A DNA stretch of 64,000 nt, taken from NCBI GenBank assembly GCA_907164885.2, contig OU015490.1, forward strand, positions 237,070,579-237,134,578, read 5' to 3'. The translations under genes and the position numbers were made by a program. The DNA is from Dolomedes plantarius. Taxonomy: Eukaryota > Arthropoda > Arachnida > Araneae > Dolomedidae. The notes beneath the pieces were generated by a model. It saw nothing but the letters and a program-made list of their open reading frames with translations, ran no database searches and was not told the DNA's origin. Of the stretch, positions 1 through 10,145 are shown piece by piece; the first letter of the stretch is position 1, and every line of letters begins with the position of its first letter.

Positions 1-751
1 TACATGCTATCGCACCCCGTGAGGAAAAGTTTAAAGAACACATCGATTACGATACCCCGATGTTCACCGCACCAACAGATGGTGTCTACTGACAGCGAGA
101 AAATCCGCCCGAACTGTTGCCCCCTCCTTCACCATCCTCCATTATCAGTCACCTTCAGAAGTGTGCGAGTCTATTCCGCCGCACTATGTATTTATCACAA
201 ACAACAGCTAAGAAGAAAAAACCCTAAAGATGTTAACTGAATATCTGGATTTAGGTATTTCGCCTTCAAATAAATCACTATAGAAGTGTACTACAGCGTA
301 GATAAACTCCGTCTAAAATATCATAAATATTTTTACTTTTGAAACGAAAAGGAAAGATTTAATATATATGAAATCTAATTTAAAAAATAAATTCTCATTA
401 AAATGAATCAACATATATCCAAATTTAAAACAATTAATAAATCTAAATTTATGATCTTGATTTATAATTAAATTGAAAGTCATAACAACAAATTAAAGTG
501 ATTTTCAAGCTGAAACACAAAATATTGATAACTATAATAAAGTCATTTTTATATAAGAAAATTCAAGGAGATAATTTAATTTAAATAATATTTATATATA
601 TATTATGTATCTGTGAATTTAACCAAATCTAGTCGCTCGTTTCAGAATAAGGGTAACTATGGTTAGTTCAGCCTCATGGAATAAAGAATGATGAATGTAC
701 AGTAATATTTATTTACAAATTTCGAATATCCATGGAAACTTAGTGAAATAA
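1..751. other. Unassigned AT-rich sequence
   Basis: No gene or repeat family is recognised here. A 78-codon open stretch at 4-240 (+) has no recognisable domain, and its composition is close to the surrounding DNA. From about 340 on, the sequence is very AT-rich and full of stops in all frames. Confidence 0.5.
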
Positions 752-757
752 AGGAAA

Positions 758-1045
758 AAAGGTACTCCGGCACATGGTTCCAAAATTTTCTTTCTGAAAA
801 CTGCCGATAGAGAACACTTCATATTGGAATTCGATTCACATGATTTCTCCATTTCTTTTTTAGTGCAAGAGCACAGGATTTTGGCTAGAGATCAAACGTA
901 TTCATTGCGTACGTTTTGCCAAGACAGAAAATTCGCATCATTGGTACCAAACAAAATTTTATCGGTGATGCGAGAAACTATTTTGAATAATCCCGTTCTT
1001 CACCGGTTTTGTGAAAATTACAGTGATGACCGTTTAGACCTTTAG
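758..1045 (+). CDS. Candidate terminal exon, hypothetical protein
   Basis: An open frame of about 95 codons runs from about 752 to a TAG stop at 1043-1045. It has no ATG near its beginning. An AG at about 759-760 could serve as a splice acceptor, so it may be a last coding exon. The peptide has ordinary amino-acid composition (segments such as EFDSHDFSISF and SLRTFCQDRKF) and is not low complexity, unlike most open frames nearby. I do not recognise the family. There is a faint similarity in spacing to out-at-first type extracellular proteins (F..DF, then Q...L.FC, then VP, then MR..NP), but this is only an impression. It could equally be chance or a fragment of an unknown mobile element. Confidence 0.2.
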   Translation, partial: KGTPAHGSKIFFLKTADREHFILEFDSHDFSISFLVQEHRILARDQTYSLRTFCQDRKFASLVPNKILSVMRETILNNPVLHRFCENYSDDRLDL

Positions 1046-1232
1046 AAATTATTCGAAGCTGTAAGTCCCACTATTATAAAATTATTACAAGAATTAGGAG
1101 TCTCTAAATGTATATATTAGGTTTAAAATATTAATACTTGAAAATATCGATCTAAAAATTGAAGTCCTATTGCCGAAGTGGTCAAACTTTAATAAGATAT
1201 ACGGATTCATATATAAAGCCAGATTTATTAAG

Positions 1233-1418
1233 TCATTCTGGGAGTGAGATGAGGTCTCTCCCTGGACAAGGGATCTTCGCTTTCTTCTCTGTGAAGAGAG
1301 TAACTTTATAAATGTAATTATACTTCCCTTCATTACCCCTATTCCCAAAGTGGATCCTTCCTGTGGTCAGTATTGTCATTAGGTATGTCGTTAGGTTGTC
1401 TATATTCTCAAGGCTCAT
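1233..1418 (-). CDS. Small hypothetical open frame
   Basis: This is a 61-codon frame on the minus strand with an ATG at 1416-1418. The frame stays open a little further upstream. The peptide is mixed and moderately basic (for example GRIHFGNRGNEGKYNYIYKV). No domain is recognised. A second overlapping frame (1094-1348) begins inside it, so if the sequence is real it may be a frameshifted remnant of a longer protein. It could be a degraded mobile-element fragment or chance. Confidence 0.13.
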   Translation of the reverse strand: MSLENIDNLTTYLMTILTTGRIHFGNRGNEGKYNYIYKVTLFTEKKAKIPCPGRDLISLPE

Positions 1419-1439
1419 TTTTAGTTCAGCGTTCGTCTT

Positions 1440-2477
1440 AGGGTAAATGTAAAAATTACGAAAAGTTCGAAAGGGGTTAGTAAAATTAGTAAGTTATTGG
1501 GCAAATTAAGTTAGAAAACGAGTTCACTAAGTTAGGAAATCAGAAATGCTTTTTTTGCGTAACAAATCTTTACACATATATTTGGACAGATCGATATAGA
1601 TGGATAGGCAGTAGGTAAATAAGCAATGCCGGCGTTTATATGAACCTCATCTTTTTGATATCACGATTCACAATTTTGAAAGGTACTGGAAAGTTATATG
1701 TTTTCCCAATTGTGATTTTTAAGTTTTGATTTTTAAAATACATTATACAATTTTTAAAATATATTATTATAATACATTATAAATTACAATTTTCATTTTT
1801 CAGAGAACTATTTGCTGATTTAGAGACTTCGAAGAGCTATGTTATTTATATTTTTTAAAAAAGAGTAGTTTTTAAAGGGGTGATTCTGAAAGCAAAGTAA
1901 CGATACACAATTGTCGTCGCCCTATACGTTTTACGTTATGTAATCATACCCTTTTAAATTTATAGCTCTCAGTCATAAACTTTTTAAGGATTTATGTGTA
2001 AAGGAATCTTTACTAAAGTGTGACTTTCTTCACACTTGGAATGAGATTTAAAAATTCTTAACGACTGTAACAACAAGTACCAAAATGCATAAGATGCTAA
2101 AAGCATATGCATTCGAAGATAACGGATGTAGTTCTATATTTATACGGGCTTTAAATCGTTACTGACGTGTTGAAAGCTTTAGTTATAGGAATAAACGCAC
2201 GCTTCCAAAAAATAGATGAGTCTGAAATTGGGAAGCTTAGAAAGTGATGTTAAATATAGATAAGGATTTCAGAGCGTTAAAGTCCAAAATAAAAGGAAAC
2301 AATAATCTGTAGAAAAAAATGATCTTTGTAAGGTGATTTGGAAAATCTAAAAAGCACTTATACGTAGAATAACACTGCTTGAGTTTTTCTCAAAATTTAC
2401 TGTTGAACATTTTATGTAAGCTTTAAAAATTCTTTTATTAGATAAATATTACAGAGTTTTTCGTATCAAAAAATTTT
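1440..2477. other. Unassigned AT-rich sequence
   Basis: Stops occur in every frame and no domains, inverted repeats or tandem repeats are evident. It ends where the SINE tail begins near 2478. Confidence 0.5.
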
Positions 2478-2811
2478 GTTGTTGTTTACGCCCCCGGGGC
2501 AGAAGTTCCAGACCAAGTCTATACAAGCTCTGCGCGAAAAGCGCGGCTTCGGTTTACAATAGAACCACAAGGGTCTGTCTCCATCATAGCTAGGTGCCAA
2601 CTCAATTTTCACCTAGCACCCACAGGGCCGAAATCTAGGGGCGATCATACCCTCTCCCACCTTCTCTGAAGGGGACTTTCCGGTCTGAGAATTTAACGTG
2701 CTCATATTCGGCTTAGACACAAAGGTATTTAATATCGTTTCTCGGTATTTGAACCGGGCAGCCACGGTGCCGAAAGCAGACACGCTACTAGTAGGCTACC
2801 TTGGGTCCTGC
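2478..2811 (-). mobile_element. tRNA-derived SINE, copy 1
   Basis: Read on the minus strand, this copy starts near CCCAAGGTAGCC. It carries a tRNA-like head with an A-box-like TAGTAGCGTGTCTGC and a B-box-like GGTTCAAATACC (complement of 2744-2755). The shared SINE body follows (rGGTGGCACCTrGCTA type core, ...CTTGTGG...), and it ends with a CAA-type tail, seen as GTTGTTGTTTAC on the plus strand at 2478-2489. It matches two other copies in this window (10146-10498 and 11365-11692) along the whole body. A tRNA head with a polymerase III internal promoter is the defining feature of such SINEs; mobilisation by a LINE with the same tail is inferred. Confidence 0.72.
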
Positions 2812-2855
2812 ATTATAAAATTTTCTGCATAAGTGAACTGAAGAGTTTTATTTTA

Positions 2856-3435
2856 CCCTTCAGCTGGCGCGCCCGTGTACAAAGTGCAACATTTTCGTAA
2901 TTTTGATTGGTTTGTTTTTACATGTAAGGTTTGATTGTTCTAAGCAGTTTTCATTTATAGCTACACTAATGCAGGTCTGATTTTCTGAACCTTGTATTAC
3001 TTTCTAATCATTGGTAGTCTTGACTTAACCGTGGTAAAAAAGTGATTATACTGGATTACAACACGAAAAAAGCAGGAGTTGATGTAGTCGATCAAATGTG
3101 CAGTTATTACACAATATCCCGCATATCACGAAGATGATAATCTAATTGTTTTTTAGGTTTTGGGGCATAATAGGAATAAATTCGTAAGTTGTCCTTAAAT
3201 CCAATAAAACGGACAGTTTTGAAATAAGGCGATTGTATCTGCATTCTTTGGCCTATAATTATAAATATATCTCAATATTATCATCATTTTATACCTTGTC
3301 ATAAAACGCAGAATTATAATTTGCAATTTGAAAAAAATGTCTATTACAAAAGGTAAATCAAGGTTGAAAGAGACGTTGCACTTTGTGCCACGCGCGTCTG
3401 CTGGTGTTCCAAAAATTGGCGAGCCCGCTGAAGGG
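2856..3435 (+). mobile_element. Internally deleted piggyBac-type element, 580 bp
   Basis: Inverted termini read CCCTTCAGCTGGCGCGCC at the left and CCCTTCAGCGGGCTCGCC at the right (on the opposite strand). A second shared block, ACAAAGTGCAAC, lies inside both ends. The interior keeps a short stretch of piggyBac transposase (3054-3138). The termini are flanked by TTTTA on the left and TAAAA on the right rather than an intact TTAA duplication. The target site may have mutated, or this family may use a variant terminus. The length is far below an autonomous piggyBac (over 2 kb), so it is a deletion derivative. Confidence 0.7.
3054..3138 (+). pseudogene. piggyBac transposase fragment (DDE_Tnp_1_7 region)
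   Basis: The reading DYNTKKAGVDVVDQMCSYYT, followed by R.SRR and a stop at 3136-3138, matches the family signature around the GVD.VDQM motif. That motif includes the last catalytic Asp region of piggyBac transposases. Only about 27 codons survive before a stop; the catalytic core upstream is absent from this copy. It sits centrally between the inverted termini at 2856 and 3435, which supports assigning those termini to piggyBac. Confidence 0.7.
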
Positions 3436-4174
3436 TAAAATATACATACAATTGCTGTGTATTTAACTTAGATAATGATAACGTTTAAATATGGGTTGTT
3501 TTTATGAGGTTTCCTGATAATGATATTTTTATTGCACTAGAGAGTTTTCTATAGGTTGATACAATCGATATTAAAGGGAATTAAAAACACTACGAATTTG
3601 TAAGAATATACTGTGTATGATTTTACTGAAATTCAAAGTGCTTTTCTGAGGGTAAAAGTTACGTATCAGCATGCATTTAAATCTGTAATTTTAAAGTAGG
3701 TTTTCAATACCTTCTGTAAAATATAAAATTTTAAATTATGAAAAAGTTTTACTGTAATATAAATAATTTTAATTTTTCAGCTAATAAAAACTTTTTATTT
3801 GGACAGTACTGAGTTTATGAAGAAATTCCGGTAGCATGAAATAGGAAAAAGGGCAATCTCAAAAATTTTTACTATATTAGGTGGTTCTGAAAATCCTGTC
3901 ATCGTAAGAAAAAAAATACAGTTAAGTTTTTCCAAGGTTTTAAAACACACTCATGTCCATAAATTATGGATAATGCCAGCTCCTGAAAATAAAGGTTCAG
4001 AAACAAAACAAACGTCACTTATTCATAAATCCCTTTTATTAAACAAAAGATAAAAAACAAAAAAGATGGTGTACATATGATACCCTTCATAAAAACTTCG
4101 ATTGTTGCTCCCTGTGGAAATTGTAAAAAATATCTCCTTTACAAAAACTTAATATAACATGGTTGGTATGATGG
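3436..4174. other. Unassigned sequence between piggyBac and Tc1 fragments
   Basis: It is AT-rich with no recognisable coding content. The last 150 bases or so may be the 3' flank of the Tc1 fragment that follows (read on the minus strand), but no terminal inverted repeat could be matched. Confidence 0.4.
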
Positions 4175-4430
4175 TTAATACATTGTATGTCTCCCATGCG
4201 ATGAAATACAGTCTGTACAACGCCTAGGCATGATGAGTATCAAATTATCGACCTGATCTTGGGGAAGATTACTCCACTCAGAAAGCAATGCTCTCCCGAG
4301 TTCCGGTACACATGTAGAAGGTGGTTGACGGGCTGCAACTCGTCGGCCAAGCATGTCCCACACACGCTCTATCGGATTCAAGTCAGGTGAGAATGCTGGC
4401 CATTCTCACCATGTTTCTCGTTGGAACAGA
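4175..4430 (-). pseudogene. Tc1-like transposase, C-terminal fragment
   Basis: On the minus strand this encodes LNPIERVWDMLGRRVAARQ and ends ...MPRRCTDC.ASHGRHT.Y-like, the typical end of a Tc1 transposase. NPIERVWD contains the third catalytic acidic residue (the E of DDE). The reading frame is open for 68 codons from the Met in LNPIE-like context to the natural stop, then loses similarity upstream beyond about 4430. Most of the transposase, including the DNA-binding region and the first two Asp residues, is missing. No 5' inverted repeat was found. It abuts a non-LTR retrotransposon remnant in the opposite orientation, suggesting truncation by a later insertion or deletion. Confidence 0.75.
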
Positions 4431-4439
4431 AACCAGAAT

Positions 4440-5440
4440 TTGAAAAGGGTTAACCCACTGGGCTTTATCCAGAAGCAAGGATTTTTGGATCTCAATGTCA
4501 GAGGGGCTTTTCTCAACAGTTGTTTAGAGCCAAATCTTTCTTTACCACATGTGATCTTTAATGAAAATTTAAAATGTACCTCAAATAAAACACCCCGATT
4601 TACTAAAACAATTGACTCTTGAAGTCATGTATGATACTCCGGCTAATGCAACCCAAATATATACGGATGGGAGAAAGTAGTAGTAGGGCTTTATATGCAG
4701 AGTCGTGTTCACCGAGGATTCAAATATCTAGACAAAATTTAGAAATCCTGGTAATAGCTCAGTTTTTAGATAAGAACTGATGGCCATCAGAGAGGCCCTA
4801 AGATATGGTGAATCATCTCCATTTAAAAATATCTCGATCTTGATCTACAGAAAGAGGGCCAGTCGAGATCTAATGAACTGGCCGCTTATCACTGATACAA
4901 GTACCGTCATTCCCTTTCTCCTTTCTCGCATGGCGAACTGTGAATCAATACCTTTCAGTGGATCCCGTCACATGTGGTTTTTTTCGGCAACGACCATTCA
5001 GACGCACAAGAAAATGAGGGCTATTCAGAGGATTCGCCCCTGTTTGAGGTCCTAACTGCATCGGAGGCTCAATCCGTTTTTATGATAAGACTACAGAGTC
5101 TTTGAAGAGAGCCCCCTGCTCATCGCTGGTATCCTGCCAAGCTCCCTGGCCTGGAATGGCCTTGCTGTTTAGAGATCTGAGACCAATACAGTTTGCCCTG
5201 GTTCGTCGTCGGAGTGGTCTTAAGAAACAGTATGAGGTTCGAGACCTCTGCAAAGGTCTTTCCCCCTTGTCCCTATCCTGCGGCTTTTACGAATCCTTCC
5301 CACATTGTGCACTGTTCAGGTACCCCATCAGCATGCTTACAGAATATCATGATACTCCTGCCTGGCATTTGCTCACGCGGGAGAATACCATGGACCTGGT
5401 CTAGCATTTTATAATCAAGGGGGCTTAGGAACAACAACAT
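4440..5440 (+). pseudogene. Non-LTR retrotransposon 3' end (RNase H and zinc-knuckle tail), broken
   Basis: From 4627 the plus strand reads as a decayed RNase H domain: IYTDGRK near the start, then ELMAIREALRYGESSPF, then DLMNWP... in place of the usual central Asp block, then a degenerate 'QWI.AH.G' block near 4955-5000. Further on, a CPC...NPSHIVHC-type segment (about 5265-5310) matches the C-terminal region of Jockey/I-type LINE ORF2 proteins. Several frames are used, so frameshifts are present along with stops. The sequence ends at GGAACAACAACA (5428-5439), a CAA-type tail similar to that of the SINE copies. The 4440-4620 part is only tentatively included. The element is dead. Confidence 0.55.
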
Positions 5441-5667
5441 AAATTTTGTCAGTATTTGCTTCTTTATTCTTATATTTACGGTTGAAGTGTTATTTAAATG
5501 TTTAATAAATAATCATTATTTCAATATGTAGATCTATTAAGTATGTCATAAAAATTATAAGTTATTAAACCTCTGTTTACCCATTGAATTAACCCTTATT
5601 CGTTGGTACTAAAGAATCCATATCAATAGCTAAAGGCTCCGATATAGAGCACGAATCCTTTTGAAAA

Positions 5668-6391
5668 TATGTCCCCCTCCTCTTCAAATTTTTTTTTTCA
5701 ATTTCTTCTCAATTTTTTGTTTAATTTTTTTTCCTCCCCCCTTTCCTCCCCCTGCTCTTTTTTTTACCCCCTCTGCTCTCCCCCCTCTTGAAAATTTTTT
5801 TTTCAATTTTTTCTCAATTTTTTGTTTAATTTTCCCCCCCCTCTCCTCCCCTCGCTCTTCTATTTTTTTTTTTTAACTACACCCTCTGCTCCCCCCCTTC
5901 AAAATTTATTTTTCACTTTTTTCTCAATTTTTTGTTTAATTTTTTTTCTTCCCCCCCTCTCTTCCACCCGCTCTTTTTTTTTTCCTACCCCCTCTGCTCC
6001 CCCCTCTTCAAAATTTGTTTTTCAATTTTTTCTCAATTTTTTGTTTAATTTTTTCCCCTCCCCTCCTTTCCTCCCCCGCTCTTCTATTTTTTTAAATTTT
6101 TTTACTACCCCCTCTGCTTCCCCCCCTCTTCAAATTTTTTTTTCAATTTTTTCTCAATTTTTTTGTTTACTTTTTTTCTTCCCCCCCTCTCCTCCCCCCG
6201 CTCTTCTTCTTTTTTTTGTTTTTCTCTGCTCCCCCCCCTCTTCAAAATTTTTTAAAATTTTTTTTCCTCCCCCCCCCCTCTACTCCCCCCGCTCTTCAAT
6301 TTTTTTTTACTACCCCCTCTGCTCCCCCCCTTCTCTTCAAAATTTTTTTAAAAATTTTTTCCAAATTTTTTTGTTTAATTTTTTTTCCTCA
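5668..6391 (+). repeat. Polypyrimidine minisatellite, about 110-bp unit
   Basis: More than 700 bases are almost purely T and C on the plus strand. A recurring unit combines CTCTGCTCCCCCC, a TTCAAAATTTTTTT-type block, TTTTTCTCAATTTTTTGTTT and a C-rich block ending in CGCTCTT. The CTCTGCT landmark recurs at 5771, 5884, 5992, 6112, 6224 and 6317 (spacing about 93-120). Long open frames here (such as 5822-6406) are proline/phenylalanine low-complexity by-products, not genes. Such strand asymmetry is known to favour triplex DNA; whether that happens here is inference. Confidence 0.85.
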
Positions 6392-6491
6392 TGTCCTTAT
6401 GTTTGACTTAAATAAAAGATTATTCCTTTAGCTGCAAAAATAAATAAAAATCCGTAGCTAAATTTTAAAATGAACCCATATATTGATTTAA

Positions 6492-7707
6492 CACTAGAAA
6501 GACGGCTGCCGTCATTTTGACGGTCTCGGACATACTATTGAGCGCTATTGCTGAATTTCTGTCCTCGGGGTTCTGAAATTTTATGACTTTTTTTTATTTT
6601 ACGCGAAATATGCACACACATTCACAAAATTATAGCCGATAGTAAAGAGGGGGAGAAAATGTGTTGTATACCTACTAAGACTGAAAGCCGTCGATTGGAC
6701 GGCAATATAGGAAACAGACAGAAATCTTTAAAATAATACCGGAAAAATGGTAATTATTTTTCGTCTCTTTAATGTTATAAGAAAATCCCCCTAGTCAAAG
6801 GACAGTTTCAAAATCATTAAAATGCTCAGTGTCCACTGTAAACAAAATGATAAACGTTGATTTAAATCTTAAGAAAGCGAAAAAACGCAATGTGCACCGT
6901 CTTCTTCCAAATCATATCGCTGAACGCCGGACACGCTACAGAATTCTATATGAGAAACACTTATCCAAAGAAAAATGGAAAACTATTCTCACAATAGATG
7001 AATCATGGGTGTATTTAAATGATTGCAACAAAAAAAGAGCTATTTATTATCATAAAAGGGGAGAAAAAAATTTAAGTACTTGGTTCAAAGAATCGAAAGA
7101 AAGTTTTTCTAAGGGATTCATGATTGTTGCTGGTTTTTCTTATAATTTTGCTTATGTGCTAGCAGTCACACATCAATAGCCACTGTAAATTTCCTAAAAG
7201 AAATGGAACAAAAAACTGGTATCAAGGCCATACCCTTCACTGATATCCCTTCTAAATCTCCTGATGTATCACCTATGGATTTTTGTGCTTTCGGACTTTT
7301 AAAATCTGCATTATCCAAACGTCGTCCCAAAACCCTTACAGGACTCTGGAAAGCTGTTCAGTAGGAATGGGATAGAATACCTCCTCTGACACTTCAAAAG
7401 GCATTATTATCCTGGGAATTGCGGTGTCGAAAGATAGTTCAGAATAAGGGATGTCAAATAGAACATTTAAAACACAAGAATTTTATGTAATTTAGTTTTG
7501 TGAATACAATATACATTGTCTAAAAAATGTGTGAACAGCCTCTGTATATACTAATTTATTATATATTGGTATGAAGTGGTTCAAAATTTAAAGCATTTAA
7601 CCATTTTTTTAAATATTAAGTATTTTAAATTCTTGATTTTATTTTTAACCGTCAAAATGAAGGCGTTCAGTCTTTTTAGTAAGAAAAATATTCCCGTTTT
7701 TCTAGTG
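6492..7707. mobile_element. piggyBac-type non-autonomous element with TTAA duplication
   Basis: The flanks are TTAA at 6488-6491 and TTAA at 7708-7711. The termini are inverted: CACTAGAAAGACGG at the left and CACTAGAAAAACGG at the right (opposite strand). An inner block, TCATTTTGACGG, is present at both ends but about 30 bp further in on the right, the kind of asymmetric subterminal arrangement seen in piggyBac elements. A related motif, ACTGAAAGCCGTC...GACGG, recurs near 6680. There is no piggyBac transposase inside; a decayed mariner copy occupies the interior. The TTAA site plus CACTAG termini identify the superfamily by established rules. Confidence 0.75.
6787..7545 (+). pseudogene. mariner-family transposase remnant
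   Basis: The frame at 6829-7179 contains an N-terminal basic segment, then KWKTILTIDESWVYLND, which carries the first catalytic Asp of mariner-type transposases. It ends early at 7177-7179. After a frameshift the reading IPSKSPDVSPMDFCAFGLL appears (about 7243-7300), carrying the last catalytic acidic position. A tail with one in-frame stop then ends at KNFM and a stop near 7489. The 3' terminus GAACAGCCTCTGTA (about 7532-7545) looks like a mariner end; no matching 5' end is visible, so the copy is 5'-truncated. It lies wholly within the piggyBac-type element 6492-7707. Confidence 0.68.
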
Positions 7708-7711
7708 TTAA

Positions 7712-9098
7712 TATACGATTGAAATACCTTGTGGATTTTTAAAGCTAGCCATTGTTCACGTTTTTTGACCATAAATTCTCCGGCTGGCAATATTCGGATT
7801 TAAATTTTCGTATAATTGTCAATCAGAGGTAGGCCAGTTTCTTTGTTCAAACATAAAAATATCATTAAATTATTATGGGTGTTTGGATGTTAAACATTGC
7901 AAATACATGTAATTTGGTATTCCCTAGCCTGATTATAAAGGTTCTGGTTTTATTTTGTTGAAATTTCATTCAGGTGTTGTTAATTCAGGTGTATGCAGGT
8001 TCTTATAAATACTATGTCGATATTGTTTGCAATTTTTGCCGAATTTAATGAGAGACAATTAAATTCGGAATATATCTATATCATGTAGATTGCAAGCTGA
8101 ACTTAATCATAAGAATTTAGAAAAGAGTGTCTATCATTTATAAATTTTTCATCCTTGTAAAACCTGAAATAAGAGAGATTATTTCAAAATTTTATATTAA
8201 ACCCCAGTATCTCCGCTACGTCAGATATTCGTCAGAATTCCTAACGAAGTTTCTTTTGTAAAATATCCGATGAACTGGAAAGTTACGCAGAAAATTTTAT
8301 CGTTCACAGCAGCCTTTCATACATGAATGAAATGAAGTTTCTAATACCATATGTTACACCCTACTCCCTGCTCTTAGAACTTAAAGAATATTCACCGCAG
8401 TATTCCTACACGGTTTTATTTCACGTCATACGTCTTTTCTGAAGATGTGAAATTCCCAGTGTTCTTTAGAAACCAGTAGTGAGAAGTGTTGCAATCCTTT
8501 CAGCAAGACTCGAGCATTTCTTTTATTGCCGGATATCTCTTTATAACATTTTCAAACAGCTTTTAAAAGCTTTTTCGATAAAGATAGGGGGGAATACCTT
8601 TAGGGTGTGTATCATATAGAAAGGTTTCCAAATGTAGCTCTCGCCTCGAACACTACTCAGGAAACATTCTATTTAGAAAATATTTCTTTCCTCCATCCTT
8701 GAAAAAGAGTTTGTTTTTTCACCTATACTTCCTTTTTTTTAAACTTTTACTAGAGATATTTTCTGCTATTCTTTGACATTTTCCCGAGCTTCCTTTCTTC
8801 TATTTTACTTTTTGATCCTGGTTTTTGCTTGTTGGGTTTGAAATCTGGCCGTCAGTGCAAGTGCTTTAGAGAAGAGGGTTGTGAGAAATGAAAAACAACA
8901 AATGCTTCTAGTTTTTCTAAATTTGAGAATGTGAGTGCTGTCTTTGAAAGGAAAAAAAAGATTAGGAGCGTATCTATGCTAATATTCATTCCGAAGGGGA
9001 GAAGGGGAAAACAAGAAATATAAATACAGTCATACCTTTTGTATCGTCCAGGAAACGTGCCCGCTAGAAAAGTTGAGCTTTGCACGTTTCACCAATAT
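7712..9098. other. Unassigned sequence
   Basis: No coding domain, terminal inverted repeat or tandem repeat is recognised. Open frames are short and composition-driven. Confidence 0.45.
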
Positions 9099-9411
9099 TG
9101 TGTGATAATTGTTATATTTTATCCCACATGCCGGCATTCATATAAATTACTATTTTTCAGTGTGACGTTAATGTCATTTGCATGCTTGGTTTTCATTTTT
9201 ATTTTTTGGTTACGTTACAAGTACTGGAAGTGGCAACTTCGATAGATTATTGCGGAGTCAAGAGATATACGATGTACTCGGTGATAAGAGGTTGTAATAG
9301 TGCTTTGGTGTTCTTATAAATTTGTTAAATTTAAATAAAAAAATATTGTTTAAAGTTTTGAATGTTCAATTTGAAAAGAATCTTGTGAAGCCGAGTCAAC
9401 ACCCTCACTGC
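9099..9411 (+). other. Possible LTR preceding a primer-site-like motif
   Basis: A stretch that begins TGTGATAATT and ends CCTCACTGCA contains a polyadenylation signal AATAAA near 9334. Two bases later comes TGGAACCCGAAAAGG (from 9414), which resembles a tRNA primer-binding site. The boundaries are guesses; no second LTR is present in the window, so target duplication and identity cannot be tested. The following 9415-9980 would then be an untranslated leader and the beginning of gag, interrupted by the TA microsatellite. Confidence 0.25.
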
Positions 9412-9757
9412 ATGTGGAACCCGAAAAGGATATCGCCCCATTAACTTAGGCGGGTGATTTTTTACATATCAACTGCTCCATGCTCGGAGATTGAAAGAGT
9501 AAACCGCTCGGAAAACCTGTGAATATCTGACATTGCGTCCTTGGACCAGTACGGTGCTTTACATCTGTACCTCAGGAAGTTGGGTCCATGCGAGGGTGAG
9601 GAAGTTTTGGAAAAATAATTTTTTTAAAATTTCTGCTGAGGATTCCAGCAGCGACAACGGACTTCATCGGAAGACGCAGATCTAAGGACCGGGAGTTTAA
9701 CGGAGAGGATAAGAAGTGGATGAGTAGCGGAGGTGAAGGCCAAGTATTCATCAACTT

Positions 9758-9917
9758 CTGACCGTTACAGCGGATACCAACGGACGGCAGAGAGTCGAGA
9801 AAAGTGAGGCAGACCTCAGCTACTGACCATTACAGCGGAGCGTCAGGAAAAGTGAAACAGACATCAACTACTGACCGTTACAACGGATCGTCGAGAAAAT
9901 TGAAGCAGAGCTGCGGA
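9758..9917 (+). repeat. Short degenerate tandem repeat within a possible leader/gag region
   Basis: Three copies of a unit beginning CTGACCGTTACAGCGGA occur at 9758, 9823 and 9871, spaced 65 and 48 bases. The last two are in phase with a frame at 9804-10079 and give a peptide repeat of the form QTS.TD.Y.G.S.K.KQ every 16 residues. Beyond about 9980 that frame runs into the TA microsatellite and is meaningless. Whether the repeat is coding is unclear. Confidence 0.45.
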
Positions 9918-9978
9918 AACAAAGCAGATGATGTTTGTGATGACGAAAGGATACCTGCTAACCCTTGTCTAGCGGACA

Positions 9979-9982
<4 letters not shown>

Positions 9983-10046
<64 letters not shown>
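9983..10046. repeat. (AT)n microsatellite
   Basis: An uninterrupted AT dinucleotide run of about 32 units; the YIYIYI peptide it would encode is an artefact. Confidence 0.97.
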
Positions 10047-10048
<2 letters not shown>

Positions 10049-10145
10049 GTTCATTCTTGGGCCCGTATTTTTGGGATAAATGCAATCCCACCTCGTAAGG
10101 AAAAGGCTAATCTAAAATAAATCATCTCAATTACAACTTCGAATA

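Noticed and set aside
4..240. 78-codon open frame at the window start
   Set aside because: No domain recognised, composition as in surrounding DNA, and the context is cut by the window edge.
5822..6406. 194-codon open frame rich in proline and phenylalanine
   Set aside because: It is a by-product of the T/C minisatellite; adjacent frames are equally open and the peptide simply mirrors the repeat.
9961..10079. Protein with a long YIYIYI tract (also 30790-31053)
   Set aside because: The tract is the translation of an AT microsatellite, not a membrane or structural protein.
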